Of a DNA stretch of 64,000 nucleotides, positions 46,317-56,055 are shown in pieces (the stretch's first letter is position 1; each line of letters begins with the position of its first letter). A program made the position numbers and the translations under genes. The DNA comes from Nostoc sphaeroides (GTDB taxonomy: Bacteria; Cyanobacteriota; Cyanobacteriia; Cyanobacteriales; Nostocaceae), in contig NZ_CP031941.1 of the NCBI RefSeq assembly GCF_003443655.1, forward strand, positions 491,501 to 555,500. Reading direction: 5' to 3'. The notes under the pieces were generated by a model, which was not told the origin of the DNA, did no database searches, and saw only the letters and a list, made by a program, of their open reading frames with translations.

Positions 46317-47530
46317 AGCTGTAATTTATTTTGAAGATGAAGTGCGATCGCTTTAGCAAGAATAGGTGGTACAGCATTACCTACCTGATTGTACTGGCAA
46401 AGAAACTTCTCGTCGAATCTCTCTTCTCGATGTAATAACTTGTGAGATACAACAGTCTTCTTTCCTAGAAAACGATAAGTGTCAGGAAAAGATTGAACAC
46501 GTGCGCCTTCACGGGCTGTCAAATTGCGATGCTGGAAAGGATGAAGAAAATTGGCATAAAACGAAGCTGCTATTGTGTGTGATGGTTTATATGGATTTAA
46601 ACGTCGGTTATTTTGGTCATAACTTATCTCAGATAACTCACCATTTCCACTACGCCGTCTGGCCCCATGTTCTTTTGGTGCGTTTGAACTTGATTCACCC
46701 CATTTAATATGTTTGAAGCGTTCTACAAGCCTCTGGGAATGATCCATTGCAACATGATTATAAAGTGTTTGACTGGCATTTCTAATCCAGCTTTGATAGT
46801 TATTGAGAGGTTCTGAAATATAAGGTTGTTCCTCTTCACCCTCCCGTGCATTCAATTGTGGTAAATCTGATATAGCATCCCACAAGCTTATGGCAGGAAG
46901 TAAACCCATACAGGCAAATATTGATAATTGAGAGCCATTGATATGCAATAAATCTAAGGAATGTGTTTTGGGAGGAATACCTAATTCTTTTCCTGTTTTA
47001 TTTCCAACAATAAAAATACGCTCCCTAATTTGTGGTACACCATATTCAGCAGCATTTAATGACCAGACTTCTACAAAATATCCTAGATTTTCAAAAGTTT
47101 CTGTAATGATATCTGTTACCTTTCTACCTTCAATATTTTTGCGCGAAAGTAAACCTTTAACATTCTCCATTACAAAAGCTTTAGGTTCGAGAAAACATAT
47201 CCACTCGGCAAAGTTAATAAATAGACTATTTCTAGGGTCTTTAGGATCTTTTTGTGCTGGCCCGGCAATACTAAAGCCTTGACATGGAGGCCCACCAATA
47301 ACAATATCCGGCTTGAAGTGACAGATATCCTTAACGCTACTTGCAGTGTTTAAATCACGGATGTCCTGTTGAATAACTGTCATATTAGGGCGGTTATGGC
47401 GCAGTGTATCACAAGCCCAGGTATCAATCTCAACGGATAAAGGAACAGAGAAACCTGCCATCTCGAAACCTAGACCAAAGCCGCCAGCCCCAGCAAACAA
47501 ATCAATAGTGATAGGTTGTGCTGTTAGCAT
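46289..47530 (-). CDS. DNA (cytosine-5) methyltransferase
   Basis: 413 residues with the ordered C5-methylase motifs: I DLFAGAGGFGLGFE (about 10), IV GGPPCQGFSIAGP with the catalytic Cys (about 83), VI ENVKG (about 122), VIII QIRERIFIVG (about 168), and C-terminal X in the VGNAVPPILAKAI (about 383). The target-recognition region (about 205-330) is divergent. The gene protects DNA against the overlapping endonuclease. It precedes the endonuclease, so methylation is expressed first. Confidence 0.94.
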   Translation of the reverse strand: MLTAQPITIDLFAGAGGFGLGFEMAGFSVPLSVEIDTWACDTLRHNRPNMTVIQQDIRDLNTASSVKDICHFKPDIVIGGPPCQGFSIAGPAQKDPKDPRNSLFINFAEWICFLEPKAFVMENVKGLLSRKNIEGRKVTDIITETFENLGYFVEVWSLNAAEYGVPQIRERIFIVGNKTGKELGIPPKTHSLDLLHINGSQLSIFACMGLLPAISLWDAISDLPQLNAREGEEEQPYISEPLNNYQSWIRNASQTLYNHVAMDHSQRLVERFKHIKWGESSSNAPKEHGARRRSGNGELSEISYDQNNRRLNPYKPSHTIAASFYANFLHPFQHRNLTAREGARVQSFPDTYRFLGKKTVVSHKLLHREERFDEKFLCQYNQVGNAVPPILAKAIALHLQNKLQLCPKAIGTL

Positions 47531-47717
47531 AGACTCTTAATGTGGTTACTCATGTGGTTTACCTTCTAAACACTCTAGGATGATACGCTTGCACCACTTT
47601 GTCAACCTGCTACACAGTTAAGTAGTAGTGCAAAATTAAATATACATTTGTCATTGCGAATGAAGGAAAGCGAAATGACATAAATAATTTTGCGTAACCA
47701 CTTATGATCGGTATGGA
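47531..47717. other. Intergenic region before duplicated copy B
   Basis: 187 bp including TGACATAAATAA and the start of block homology at about 47704. The methyltransferase promoter should lie here (minus strand). Nothing else is recognised. Confidence 0.35.
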
Positions 47718-47852
47718 ATGTTTTTTAATGAACCTATAGGTTATAGAATCAGTCCAGATGTTAGCCATATTCTACTTTACTATGGGGAAATAAAAATCAA
47801 TGCAGACGACCAATACCACGTCATCCCCCGCACAAGACCGAGTGAAGAATAA
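47718..47852 (+). CDS. Small ORF, copy B of 43407-43541
   Basis: 44 codons, differing from copy A by D4N, G15V, R17H and H37P. The stop position is retained. It overlaps the 89-residue gene in another frame. Confidence 0.35.
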   Translation: MFFNEPIGYRISPDVSHILLYYGEIKINADDQYHVIPRTRPSEE

Positions 47853-48069
47853 CTGGGAATTTACAGAAGTATGGATAGATCCAATGTTATCCCCTTCATA
47901 TATTCTTTTATTGCTTTGCAACAGTGAAGATAACTGTCAAGTTTATGATCCGGCGCAGAATTATAAAATTGTATTTTCTAGTAATGACTATAATGCAGCC
48001 AAGTTATGGTTACTAGAAGATGAGTATCAACCAATTGAAGGTAGGCTTTTAGGTGCGGAATTAGTCTGA
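47800..48069 (+). CDS. Hypothetical 89-residue protein, copy B
   Basis: Same length as copy A, with the changes seen mainly in the N-terminus (LST to SSP), CDTE to CNSE, QGYKV to QNYKI and EYEP to EYQP. It is open to the same stop codon. The mixture of amino-acid and silent changes over a short time makes it useful for measuring selection. Confidence 0.55.
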   Translation: MQTTNTTSSPAQDRVKNNWEFTEVWIDPMLSPSYILLLLCNSEDNCQVYDPAQNYKIVFSSNDYNAAKLWLLEDEYQPIEGRLLGAELV

Positions 48070-48138
48070 ATTACTAGAGAGTTTTTAGAGAATATGATTG
48101 ATTTAAGTAATACACAAGAGTGTTTTTTTGTACAGTTT

Positions 48139-48350
48139 GTTTTTGATATGTATGCAAATTTAGCTGACAAGAGTAATGTAATCTTCCCAGTACATCAAGC
48201 TAAGATTATTTGGAATGGAGAAGAAAGGGAAGTGAATGACTTGCGACAGGAAAGCGACCTTTATTAGGAACTGGTTTAGTTGATGAGGATGAACTTGTTA
48301 TACAGTTTATCGAGGGCGGTTTAGTAACAATTGATGAATTGTAATAGTTG
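48139..48350 (+). pseudogene. 3' remnant of the aspartyl protease gene
   Basis: From ATGTATGCAAATTTAGCTGA it matches 45018-45225. The 5' half with DTG is missing, and a one-base deletion (GTGAATGACTTGCG against GTGAATGTACTTGCG) shifts the frame. It directly continues copy B of the duplicated block. It is non-functional as a protease. Confidence 0.85.
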
Positions 48351-48405
48351 CTATTTGGATATATCGACTTTCTATCAACAGCAATGAGAATTATTACTCC
48401 AATCA

Positions 48406-49797
48406 TCAAGCGACTTTGACAAATAAATACACATCATCACGCTGATATTTCAACTGAAATTCTTGATTAGTTTTCAGTTGATTGACCAAGTTAGCAGCAA
48501 ACTCCTGATTACTTGAAAAGCCGGGATGACGGACATTCAGCAATACATAATTAAAAACATTTAAATCAGCAGGTGAAGAATCGGCATTTGTATAGGTGAT
48601 CAATTTTCGATTGCTTAAATGCGGAGAAATTTCTGCTGTGGTGTAAACACTTCCTTTAGTTTGAATCTGAGCGATCGCTTGTTTTGTAGCTTGCCAAGTA
48701 TCTATAGATTCTAAGTATCTACCTCCAAAATGGGTAAATTTTGCCAGACTTAAAAACGCCACCAATGACCATAAAATAATCGCTCGTTTATTTTGTATCC
48801 ATCCTTTACCTGCGGCGAGACTAGAAATTATAGCCAACAACAGGAAGGGCATCGCTGGAATAGAGTACTGATGTAGCAAGTCTTTTTGAGGTTGGTAATC
48901 AGCTAAAATGTTGAGCGCCAAACAAGGAATAGCTCCTACCAAAGGTTTTATTCCTTGTAGGGAAAGTCCCCAAATCACAGGTGCTAGCAGCAGAACCAAA
49001 TATCCCAGGTTATCCAGTGAAAAAACTTTTCCCAAGATTAGTCCTGGCTGAAATACTATATTTTTTGCAATGCCTAGAACTGAATTACCTAAATAGCTGT
49101 AACGTCCCACTGCTGCTGCTTCTGCACCACTGAAAAAAGGAATAATTACCTGAGTAGCAATAATAAACCAGCCAATACCAGCACAAATAGCGATCGCGCC
49201 ATATAAACGCCGCTTTTCAAACAAAATTAACCAAACTCCCATTGCTGCAACGGTGAGGGACAATACCGCCTTGCATCCCAACACTAGTAAAATACTTAAA
49301 CAAAACCACCCTATCTGACCTAACCGTGCTGCTAAAACCGCCGCCAAGAGTAGTGGTAAAGCTATCACTTCTGCGTGAAAATCAAATAAATTGGCGTTAA
49401 AGACCAATGGATACAGGAGATATACAAATGCGATCGCTATTGCTTGGTTTTCCTTCAGTCCAGCTTGGTGGGCTAGATGCCAAGCCGGCAAAGCGCCTAA
49501 TGCCAAGGCAGCTGCCTGCACAACAAATAACCAGTAAACACTAGGGTAGATTTTATAGAGTAAAGCCAAAGGATAGAATATCCAAGCAGCATGATCGCCG
49601 AGAATATGAAAACCCATGAAAGAAGTAATAGGCGGTTGCCCTTGACTAATTAAATAAACCGCCTGGTCAAAAATTCCTAAGTCAAAAGCGGTTGATTGAA
49701 ATAATTCGTGTCGTAAGCTGCTGCACCCAAACAAAATTAAGGCACTCACGCCAATTATCCAACCCAGATAACCAAGCTGATTAAGTTTTTTCCTCAT
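48406..49797 (-). CDS. DUF2079 family membrane protein
   Basis: 463 residues with about 10 predicted membrane helices, starting with a helix at about 8-27. The family hallmark FDLGIFDQAVYLISQGQPP (about 38) lies in the first loop. DUF2079 proteins resemble GT-C glycosyltransferases, so a role in sugar transfer from a lipid carrier is plausible. The next genes are further GT-C members. Divergent from the ArnT-like gene, 77 bp apart. Confidence 0.85.
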   Translation of the reverse strand: MRKKLNQLGYLGWIIGVSALILFGCSSLRHELFQSTAFDLGIFDQAVYLISQGQPPITSFMGFHILGDHAAWIFYPLALLYKIYPSVYWLFVVQAAALALGALPAWHLAHQAGLKENQAIAIAFVYLLYPLVFNANLFDFHAEVIALPLLLAAVLAARLGQIGWFCLSILLVLGCKAVLSLTVAAMGVWLILFEKRRLYGAIAICAGIGWFIIATQVIIPFFSGAEAAAVGRYSYLGNSVLGIAKNIVFQPGLILGKVFSLDNLGYLVLLLAPVIWGLSLQGIKPLVGAIPCLALNILADYQPQKDLLHQYSIPAMPFLLLAIISSLAAGKGWIQNKRAIILWSLVAFLSLAKFTHFGGRYLESIDTWQATKQAIAQIQTKGSVYTTAEISPHLSNRKLITYTNADSSPADLNVFNYVLLNVRHPGFSSNQEFAANLVNQLKTNQEFQLKYQRDDVYLFVKVA

Positions 49798-49874
49798 ACT
49801 ATCAAAAAAGTATCCATTGTGAGTATTCTAGAGACATAATTAGCAATATTATTCCATACCACAATCAGCCCTAA

Positions 49875-51443
49875 ATGTATCGCACAAATATTGTAAAGCT
49901 ATTCACAAAAAGAACAGTCATATTCAGAGAAAAAGAATGGTTATTTAGCTTACTAGTAATATCTCTAGTTCTATGGCTGATATTTTTAGGAAACTCCACT
50001 TTACGAGATTGGGATGAAGGTACTTACGCTCTAGTTGCTAGAGAAATTTACCGGACTGGTAACTGGCTTTATCCCACTATTCAGGGAGAACCATTTTTAT
50101 TAAAACCGCCTTTGATGCAATGGTTAATTGCTTGGTGCTACCACTTAGGAGGAGTGCAAGAGTTAACGACACGCTTACCTGGTGCGGTTTTAACTGCTTT
50201 GGGAGTGCCCTTACTTTACTTGATGGGGCGTTTGGCTTTTAACGAAAGTTTACCGGCTCTATTTGCTGCTTTAATTTACTTGACAATGTTGCCTGTGGTG
50301 CGTCATGGACGGCTAGCAATGTTAGATGGAATGACTATTTCTTTTTTCTTGCTGTTGTTGTTTTGTCTTTTGAAGGCACGTCAAAACCGAAAATATGCTC
50401 TAGGCGTGGGATTTTGTCTGGGGTTAATTATTCTAACTAAGGGAATGATAGTTTTGCTGTTGGGCGCGATCGCAATTTTATTCTTACTTGCAGATCGACA
50501 ATTGGCTTTATTGAAAAGTCCCTATCTATGGGTAGGAATTTTATTAGGAAATGCTCCTGCGATCGCTTGGTACACTGCTCAATGGCAACATTATGGTAGT
50601 ACTTTTTTAGAAGTGCATTTTCAAGCACAAGCTTTTGACCGCCTTTTACAACCTGTTGAAGGTAATAGCGGGCCTGTTTGGTACTATTTATTAGAAATAC
50701 TCAAATATGGTTTTCCCTGGCTGTTATTTTTGCCTGGAGGACTTTATCTAGCTTGGAAAAAACGTCATAATACTTGGGGTTATCTAGTTCTTTTGGGTAC
50801 AATTATTTACTTAGGAACTATTTCTCTGATGAGAACTAAACTCCCGTGGTATGTTATGCCTGTATATCCATTTTTAGCTTTGGCAATTGGTGCTAATTTG
50901 AGCGAAGTTTGGCAGAATCGTCATTTTAGAGTGCGAAGTTGGACAATATTTCTGGCTATTATTTCTATTGCGGGTTTAGGAGGTTGTGTTTACTTTTTTC
51001 TTAAAAAAGAGCCGATTTTGATAGTCATGAGCATTGTTTTGGTAATAAGCATGGGTATCGCAGCATGGCTAGTTAAACAGCGCGATCGCAACTTTATTCC
51101 AGTGTTATTTACAGGAATGTATTTAGTTTTAACCCTATTGGTAAGTTCGCAATCTTGGATTTGGGAATTAAATGAAGCTTTCCCAGTTAAACCAGTAGCG
51201 GAATTAATTCGGGCAAATGTTTCACCAGGAACAACAGTTTATACCTCATTTTCTTATAACCGTCCTAGTTTAGATTTTTATAGCGATCGCAAGGTAACTG
51301 CTGCAACTGTGCCAATTTTACAAAAAATGTTATCTAATAAATCTTATTTGCTGTTAGACAATGAGGCTTTACAGAAAATCAATTTAACTGGTAGTAAAAT
51401 TATAGGCACAGCTAACGGATTTACACTGATTACCAAAAATTAA
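49875..51443 (+). CDS. ArnT-like GT39 family glycosyltransferase
   Basis: 522 residues, polytopic. The first luminal loop contains LRDWDEGTYALVAREI (about 38), the acidic catalytic motif of the PMT/ArnT group, followed by PTIQGEPFLLKPPLMQWL. About 11 hydrophobic segments and a small C-terminal soluble part (about 440-522) are present. It probably transfers a sugar from a polyprenyl-phosphate donor to lipid or protein outside the membrane; substrates are unknown. Confidence 0.87.
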   Translation: MYRTNIVKLFTKRTVIFREKEWLFSLLVISLVLWLIFLGNSTLRDWDEGTYALVAREIYRTGNWLYPTIQGEPFLLKPPLMQWLIAWCYHLGGVQELTTRLPGAVLTALGVPLLYLMGRLAFNESLPALFAALIYLTMLPVVRHGRLAMLDGMTISFFLLLLFCLLKARQNRKYALGVGFCLGLIILTKGMIVLLLGAIAILFLLADRQLALLKSPYLWVGILLGNAPAIAWYTAQWQHYGSTFLEVHFQAQAFDRLLQPVEGNSGPVWYYLLEILKYGFPWLLFLPGGLYLAWKKRHNTWGYLVLLGTIIYLGTISLMRTKLPWYVMPVYPFLALAIGANLSEVWQNRHFRVRSWTIFLAIISIAGLGGCVYFFLKKEPILIVMSIVLVISMGIAAWLVKQRDRNFIPVLFTGMYLVLTLLVSSQSWIWELNEAFPVKPVAELIRANVSPGTTVYTSFSYNRPSLDFYSDRKVTAATVPILQKMLSNKSYLLLDNEALQKINLTGSKIIGTANGFTLITKN

Positions 51444-51466
51444 CAAAATACAATTCAGAATTAAAC

Positions 51467-52732
51467 CTAAGCTACCCAAAGATCGCGGGCAAATCGAATA
51501 GAAAATGTGAACATTAGTATTCCAAAAAAGTACATAATTGGGTATCCCCAGCGAGGATAACGGGCAAGTAATAACCCGAATGCTATTGACAGCGATACAA
51601 TACCGTAAGCGTAGCGTTCAGCCGAGGCTGTAATCCCTGTGTTTAAAATTAAAGCGAAGGAAGAAAACCCATAGACAACAGTAACAATGGGAATTTTATC
51701 TCGTGATAACCATAATAAATAGATACCGCCAAAAACTAGTGCAATTTTAAATAATTCATCTCCTGTCAATGACCACAACAATAGCCATAAAAAATATAAT
51801 CCATAGCGGAATTTACTCATCCCCAGATGTAAACGAAAGCGCCATAACAAACAGCCGCTACCAATAATTATTAAAAATAATAATGGATATAAAGGGTCTT
51901 TAATATAACCAGATTTCCAATTAGTGAAACCTACCGTAATTTGCATCAGCATTTTCCACCAACCCTCCCAAGCAAACCCTGTTGCATCACCACGCCATGC
52001 TTTTTGTGCATGGATGAAAGCCAAAGCGTCGCCAAATTTAATTTGACAATAAAGGCTGTACAGAGATATACCCAAACCAACAGTTAAAGTGGCAATATAA
52101 GCTTTTATACCTCTACGTTCTTTCCAAGAAACAAACAGAAAAGCGGGGATAAGAGCAACTCCAGGGAGTCGGGTTGCTGTAGATAATGCTCCCCAGAATG
52201 CTGCCCAAATATATTGCTTTTTATTAAAAGCTCGTAAGGCAGATGTAGTACACAACAAAAACAGACCTTCAGTGTAAATTACAGTTCCATAAAGAGAATA
52301 GGGACACCATGCTAAAGTAGCTGTCGCCCATCGTGCTGTGCTTGTGTCGTAAAGCTCCTGCACCCAAAAATAAAGTATGAGTAAGGCAGCTAAAAAAGCT
52401 GAATTATTAACTAATATACCTGCCACTTTAAAAGGCAAGCCAATGAACATAATTATCCGGCTTAACAATGGAAATAAAGGAAAAAATGCAACTGTGTGAA
52501 TTTGCTTTACATCACTAGAGAAATCATAACCAGAAGTCACAATTTTCTCATACCAAACACTATCCCAAGCATGAAAAACATCCCAACCGAACGTGGCAGC
52601 AACGCCAGTTGATGAACTTGGAAATAATGGGGCAATCAGTAACATAGCGATGGCTGTTAAAAGTCTACTAGAAAGCCACATTGCTATGACAAAAAATAAG
52701 TCATTAGCCAAAAAAATTTTCTTTATATTCAT
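51467..52732 (-). CDS. PIG-V/mannosyltransferase-like GT-C protein, paralogue 1
   Basis: 421 residues. The first loop holds FHAWDSVWYEKIVTSGYDF (about 51), like the WDSxxY motif of PIG-V mannosyltransferases that use dolichyl/polyprenyl-phosphate mannose. About 10 helices. It has a clear paralogue at 56056-57363 (same motif as FDAWDSTHYRAIATSGYEF). The end points toward the ArnT-like gene (convergent). Confidence 0.8.
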   Translation of the reverse strand: MNIKKIFLANDLFFVIAMWLSSRLLTAIAMLLIAPLFPSSSTGVAATFGWDVFHAWDSVWYEKIVTSGYDFSSDVKQIHTVAFFPLFPLLSRIIMFIGLPFKVAGILVNNSAFLAALLILYFWVQELYDTSTARWATATLAWCPYSLYGTVIYTEGLFLLCTTSALRAFNKKQYIWAAFWGALSTATRLPGVALIPAFLFVSWKERRGIKAYIATLTVGLGISLYSLYCQIKFGDALAFIHAQKAWRGDATGFAWEGWWKMLMQITVGFTNWKSGYIKDPLYPLLFLIIIGSGCLLWRFRLHLGMSKFRYGLYFLWLLLWSLTGDELFKIALVFGGIYLLWLSRDKIPIVTVVYGFSSFALILNTGITASAERYAYGIVSLSIAFGLLLARYPRWGYPIMYFFGILMFTFSIRFARDLWVA

Positions 52733-52756
52733 CTTTGCAGATAGATAAATTAACTT

Positions 52757-53956
52757 TTAATTGATATTTTCGCCAGGTAAAGCTTTTAATTTGGGATAAA
52801 TAATGTCACAATTTTGCACAACAAACCAGAGTGTGAAACCTAAAGGTATAGAAAACAACTGAATATATATGGGAGTCCCCAAATAGCCAAAAAATGAGGA
52901 CATTTGCACGACGATAGCCACCCAACGATATTGGGGAAAGTAAAAGGCAAAGATAAGAGAAAATATATCGGCAGGATAGAAATATCTGTCGTGCATTTTT
53001 GGCAGGATATATGGCATAAATAAAACTGATATTGTAGCTAAGTGTATCAGTCTGTCTTGAGTAATTTCTAGTCTACTTTTATAAACGATGTATGCAAATA
53101 AAAATATTGTACATATAGTTAAAACTAAACCTATAGGAACAAAAATATTATAAAAATTATTGGGAATCCATTGATAAAGATTAGGTGCGTTTTTAGTGAG
53201 ATCTTTATATTTATTAGCTTGGTTAAAGTATATTAATAGCAATTCTGAGATTGGTCTGCCAGCAAACCAAGCTGGCAATATTAAAACTACATATACTAAT
53301 AGAATTAATGGTAAGTAATACCAATAAATTATTTTTTTAAGCAACATAATCAATAATAAAGGTGCTATAAACATAGCTTGGAATTTAAAAGAAAGTGCTA
53401 TACCAAAGCTAACTAATGCTAGAAGTTGTTTTTGAATAGATAAAAAATAGATACAGGCAATCAATCCTGTTGTATAGATAACGTCACATTGACCCCAGAT
53501 GACACTATTACAAATAACACTAGGACTGAATATAACTGCCAAAAAAGCAAAATTTGGCATTCTCCCTTCTGGGTATTTTAATCTGACAATTTTGTAAGTT
53601 AAAAAAGCACAAAAAAAATCAACAGTCATTGCAAAAAGCTTGATGGCGAAAATTTTCGGCAATCCAGATAGCAGGGTGGCAGAAATTAAAATCCAGTAGA
53701 GGTAGGGGGGTGTATAGTCAGCAAAACTATATTTTAGAGCGCTAAATCCGCCATTAGATGCGATGAAATCATACCAAGGCTCTAAAAAATATTTATAATC
53801 CAGCGATTCATTGGGAACACAAATCAATCGAATCAATACTGCTAATATAATACCAATAGCCAAGTATCCAGTAACCGGAAAAGGGAGAGACATTAATAGC
53901 CTATTGAACTGAGATTTCACTAATTTTAATAATGTCTTGTCGGAAGCTTTAGTCAT
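52757..53956 (-). CDS. GT-C polyprenyl-phosphate glycosyltransferase-like protein
   Basis: 399 residues with about 10 hydrophobic segments. After a first helix (about 20-42) the loop has LDYKYFLEPWYDFI and later FADYTPPYLYW; SVIWGQCDVIYTT (about 151) is the WGQxD block of GT-C enzymes in the ALG6/PIG-M/mannosyltransferase group. I do not assign a specific substrate. It lies 24 bp upstream of the PIG-V-like gene on the same strand and is probably in one operon with it. Confidence 0.72.
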   Translation of the reverse strand: MTKASDKTLLKLVKSQFNRLLMSLPFPVTGYLAIGIILAVLIRLICVPNESLDYKYFLEPWYDFIASNGGFSALKYSFADYTPPYLYWILISATLLSGLPKIFAIKLFAMTVDFFCAFLTYKIVRLKYPEGRMPNFAFLAVIFSPSVICNSVIWGQCDVIYTTGLIACIYFLSIQKQLLALVSFGIALSFKFQAMFIAPLLLIMLLKKIIYWYYLPLILLVYVVLILPAWFAGRPISELLLIYFNQANKYKDLTKNAPNLYQWIPNNFYNIFVPIGLVLTICTIFLFAYIVYKSRLEITQDRLIHLATISVLFMPYILPKMHDRYFYPADIFSLIFAFYFPQYRWVAIVVQMSSFFGYLGTPIYIQLFSIPLGFTLWFVVQNCDIIYPKLKALPGENIN

Positions 53957-54079
53957 AAATTGTATCAGTCAAGTTGGCTGTGTCCAAATACTAAATCAAG
54001 AGGATAAATTAATAAGTTTTTTGTGATTATCCAAAACTTGTAGAGCCTCCTAAATCCCCATTTACTAGCTGTCATGCTG

Positions 54080-56011
54080 CTAGGAGCCTTCGTTCGTTAC
54101 TTGAGCAGTGGATTGGCTAGATTGGGCTAGATAGATACCTGCTAAAACTACGGCAAAAGTCGCCCAGTCAAACAAACCTACTTGTTCTGAAAAAATGAAC
54201 CAAGCAAAAATGGAGGACAGGACTGGATTTAAGAGAAGGGTAACGGCAACAACGCCTGACGAGAGTCTGCTGAGGCTATAAGTTACAAGTCCCTGACCCA
54301 ACACTTGGCAAAAGAGGGCTTGAAAAATGATGAAAAACCACCCCATCCAAGAATAGGGAAACAATCTCTTTTCGATAAATGGGAGGATAGGCAACAGAAA
54401 CATTGTAGTCACACCACAACGCCAGAGCATTATGGTTGCGGTAGTAAATCGGGTTTGGAGTTGTTCTATCAGCAGCAAATAGGTGGCAATAAAAACGGCA
54501 GTTAAAAATGCTAGTGCATCACCAAGTATTTGGTCAGATGCAAATTGCATCTTATGAAGTTCAAAGGCGATCGCTCCCCCTAAAGCTATCACCAGACCAA
54601 TAACAAACCTGTTATCGAAGCGCCGGCCTAATAACAGATACCCAGCCGCAGCAACGAATAAGGGATTTAAATTAGACAATAAAGCCACGTTAGCAACGCT
54701 AGTTTGACTCAGCGACCAAGCCCACAACAACAGGGAGGTCGTTGCAGCACTTCCCATTGCCAATAACAGCCACACGTCCTGTTTTGTAAAAGGCTTCTGT
54801 TCTATAGGTTGATGATCGGGTTGTTGGCGGCGCAAAGCCTCAAGTCCATTCCACAGCGCAAAGACGACTGCGGCAATCCAACTCCGATGAAATCCTACAG
54901 CATTTGCACCAATTTCTTGTTCGCATAATTTTGCTAGAGATGGTGCCAAAGATATAGGAATTAGGGCAACAAATAACGATATAGCTCCCAATAAAGCTGG
55001 TGTTTCGGAGAATTGTTGCTTTAGTAATGACAGTTTGCTTGTCATACTTTTAACGAAAGTGTTAACTATAGTTTTGACTGATTTCTGAAACGGCAAATTA
55101 ACAACAGCTTGGCTAGATATGGCTAAGTATAAACCCATTAAAACTACAGCAAAACCTAGCCAATTTGAGAAAGTTAATTTTTCCGAAAATATTACAAGAG
55201 CGAAAATGCCACTAAATACTGGCTCTAACAGATGCACCAAGGAGACAACCACAGAGGAAAACTTAGCGAGGCTATAGGTCAAAAGCCCATGACCTAAAAC
55301 TTGGCAAATCAGGGCTAGAGAAATCACCCAAAGCCACCCACTGGCTGTAGAGGGGAAAACCTGATCTTGAGTGAACAAAAGTATGGGGAAGATTACTAAA
55401 GCCGCGATCGCACAGATCCATAACTGAATCGTCGCCGGAGAAAATTTGGTTCGTAATTTTTCTACAATCAGCAGGTATCCACTCAAGAAAACCGCAGAAA
55501 CGATCGCAGCAAAACCCCCCTGAACTTCATCTATGGCGATTTGCAGTTCCTCAAATTCAATAGCGATCGCTCCCCCAAGCGCAATAACCATCCCAATTAG
55601 GAATTGCCTCTCAAAACCCTGACGAAATAACACCCACACCCCTAAGCTAGTAAATATGGGGGCGAGGTTATGCAACACACTAGAAATCGCAACGCTAGTT
55701 TGAGTCAGCGACCAAGCCAACAAGACTAAAGTAGCAGCCCAAAGAATACCAGCGCCTAACAATAGCAACAGATCCTGACTGGTGTAGGTCTGCTGTTCTA
55801 CAGGTTTGTCTCCAGAAAATCGCTGCCGTATTGCCTTGTATCCATGCCAGACCAAGAAGAGTACACTAGCAAGCCAAAAGCGATTAAATACAGTTGCACT
55901 AGGGCTGAGTTCAATTTCGCTCAATTTCATAAAAATAGAGCCAAAAGAAATGGCAACTACACCTAGAAATAATGAAGCGATCGCTATCTTCGTTTGATTA
56001 AATACACTCAT
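54080..56011 (-). CDS. DMT-family transporter with two fused EamA units
   Basis: 643 residues from the ATG at 56011 (MSVFNQTKIAIASLFLG). The open frame extends to 56302 but these 97 extra codons overlap the next gene in another frame and have no coding character. The protein is a tandem of two 10-helix EamA transporters: residues about 1-300 and 345-643 align with each other (GAGILWAATLVLLAWSLTQT with GSAATTSLLLWAWSLSQT; FLIGMVIALGGAIAIE with FVIGLVIALGGAIAFE). Most EamA proteins have one unit, so it is a fused dimer. Exports or imports a small metabolite or sugar-nucleotide; unknown. Confidence 0.85.
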   Translation of the reverse strand: MSVFNQTKIAIASLFLGVVAISFGSIFMKLSEIELSPSATVFNRFWLASVLFLVWHGYKAIRQRFSGDKPVEQQTYTSQDLLLLLGAGILWAATLVLLAWSLTQTSVAISSVLHNLAPIFTSLGVWVLFRQGFERQFLIGMVIALGGAIAIEFEELQIAIDEVQGGFAAIVSAVFLSGYLLIVEKLRTKFSPATIQLWICAIAALVIFPILLFTQDQVFPSTASGWLWVISLALICQVLGHGLLTYSLAKFSSVVVSLVHLLEPVFSGIFALVIFSEKLTFSNWLGFAVVLMGLYLAISSQAVVNLPFQKSVKTIVNTFVKSMTSKLSLLKQQFSETPALLGAISLFVALIPISLAPSLAKLCEQEIGANAVGFHRSWIAAVVFALWNGLEALRRQQPDHQPIEQKPFTKQDVWLLLAMGSAATTSLLLWAWSLSQTSVANVALLSNLNPLFVAAAGYLLLGRRFDNRFVIGLVIALGGAIAFELHKMQFASDQILGDALAFLTAVFIATYLLLIEQLQTRFTTATIMLWRCGVTTMFLLPILPFIEKRLFPYSWMGWFFIIFQALFCQVLGQGLVTYSLSRLSSGVVAVTLLLNPVLSSIFAWFIFSEQVGLFDWATFAVVLAGIYLAQSSQSTAQVTNEGS

Positions 56012-56055
56012 TAGGAAATTTAAACGCAACTTCTCATATATATGGATCAAACCCT

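Larger units (their letters stand above)
47704..48140 (+). repeat. Duplicated island segment, copy B
   Basis: Counterpart of 43393-43830. Beyond 48140 the sequence jumps to the equivalent of about 45005, so the whole original block (about 1.8 kb) was duplicated and copy B later lost roughly 1.2 kb carrying parDE, the partner gene and the protease N-terminus. Confidence 0.82.

Noticed and set aside
43393..48350. Prophage or integrative element with att sites
   Set aside because: The flanking repeats are gene duplicates, not tRNA fragments, and there is no integrase or phage gene.
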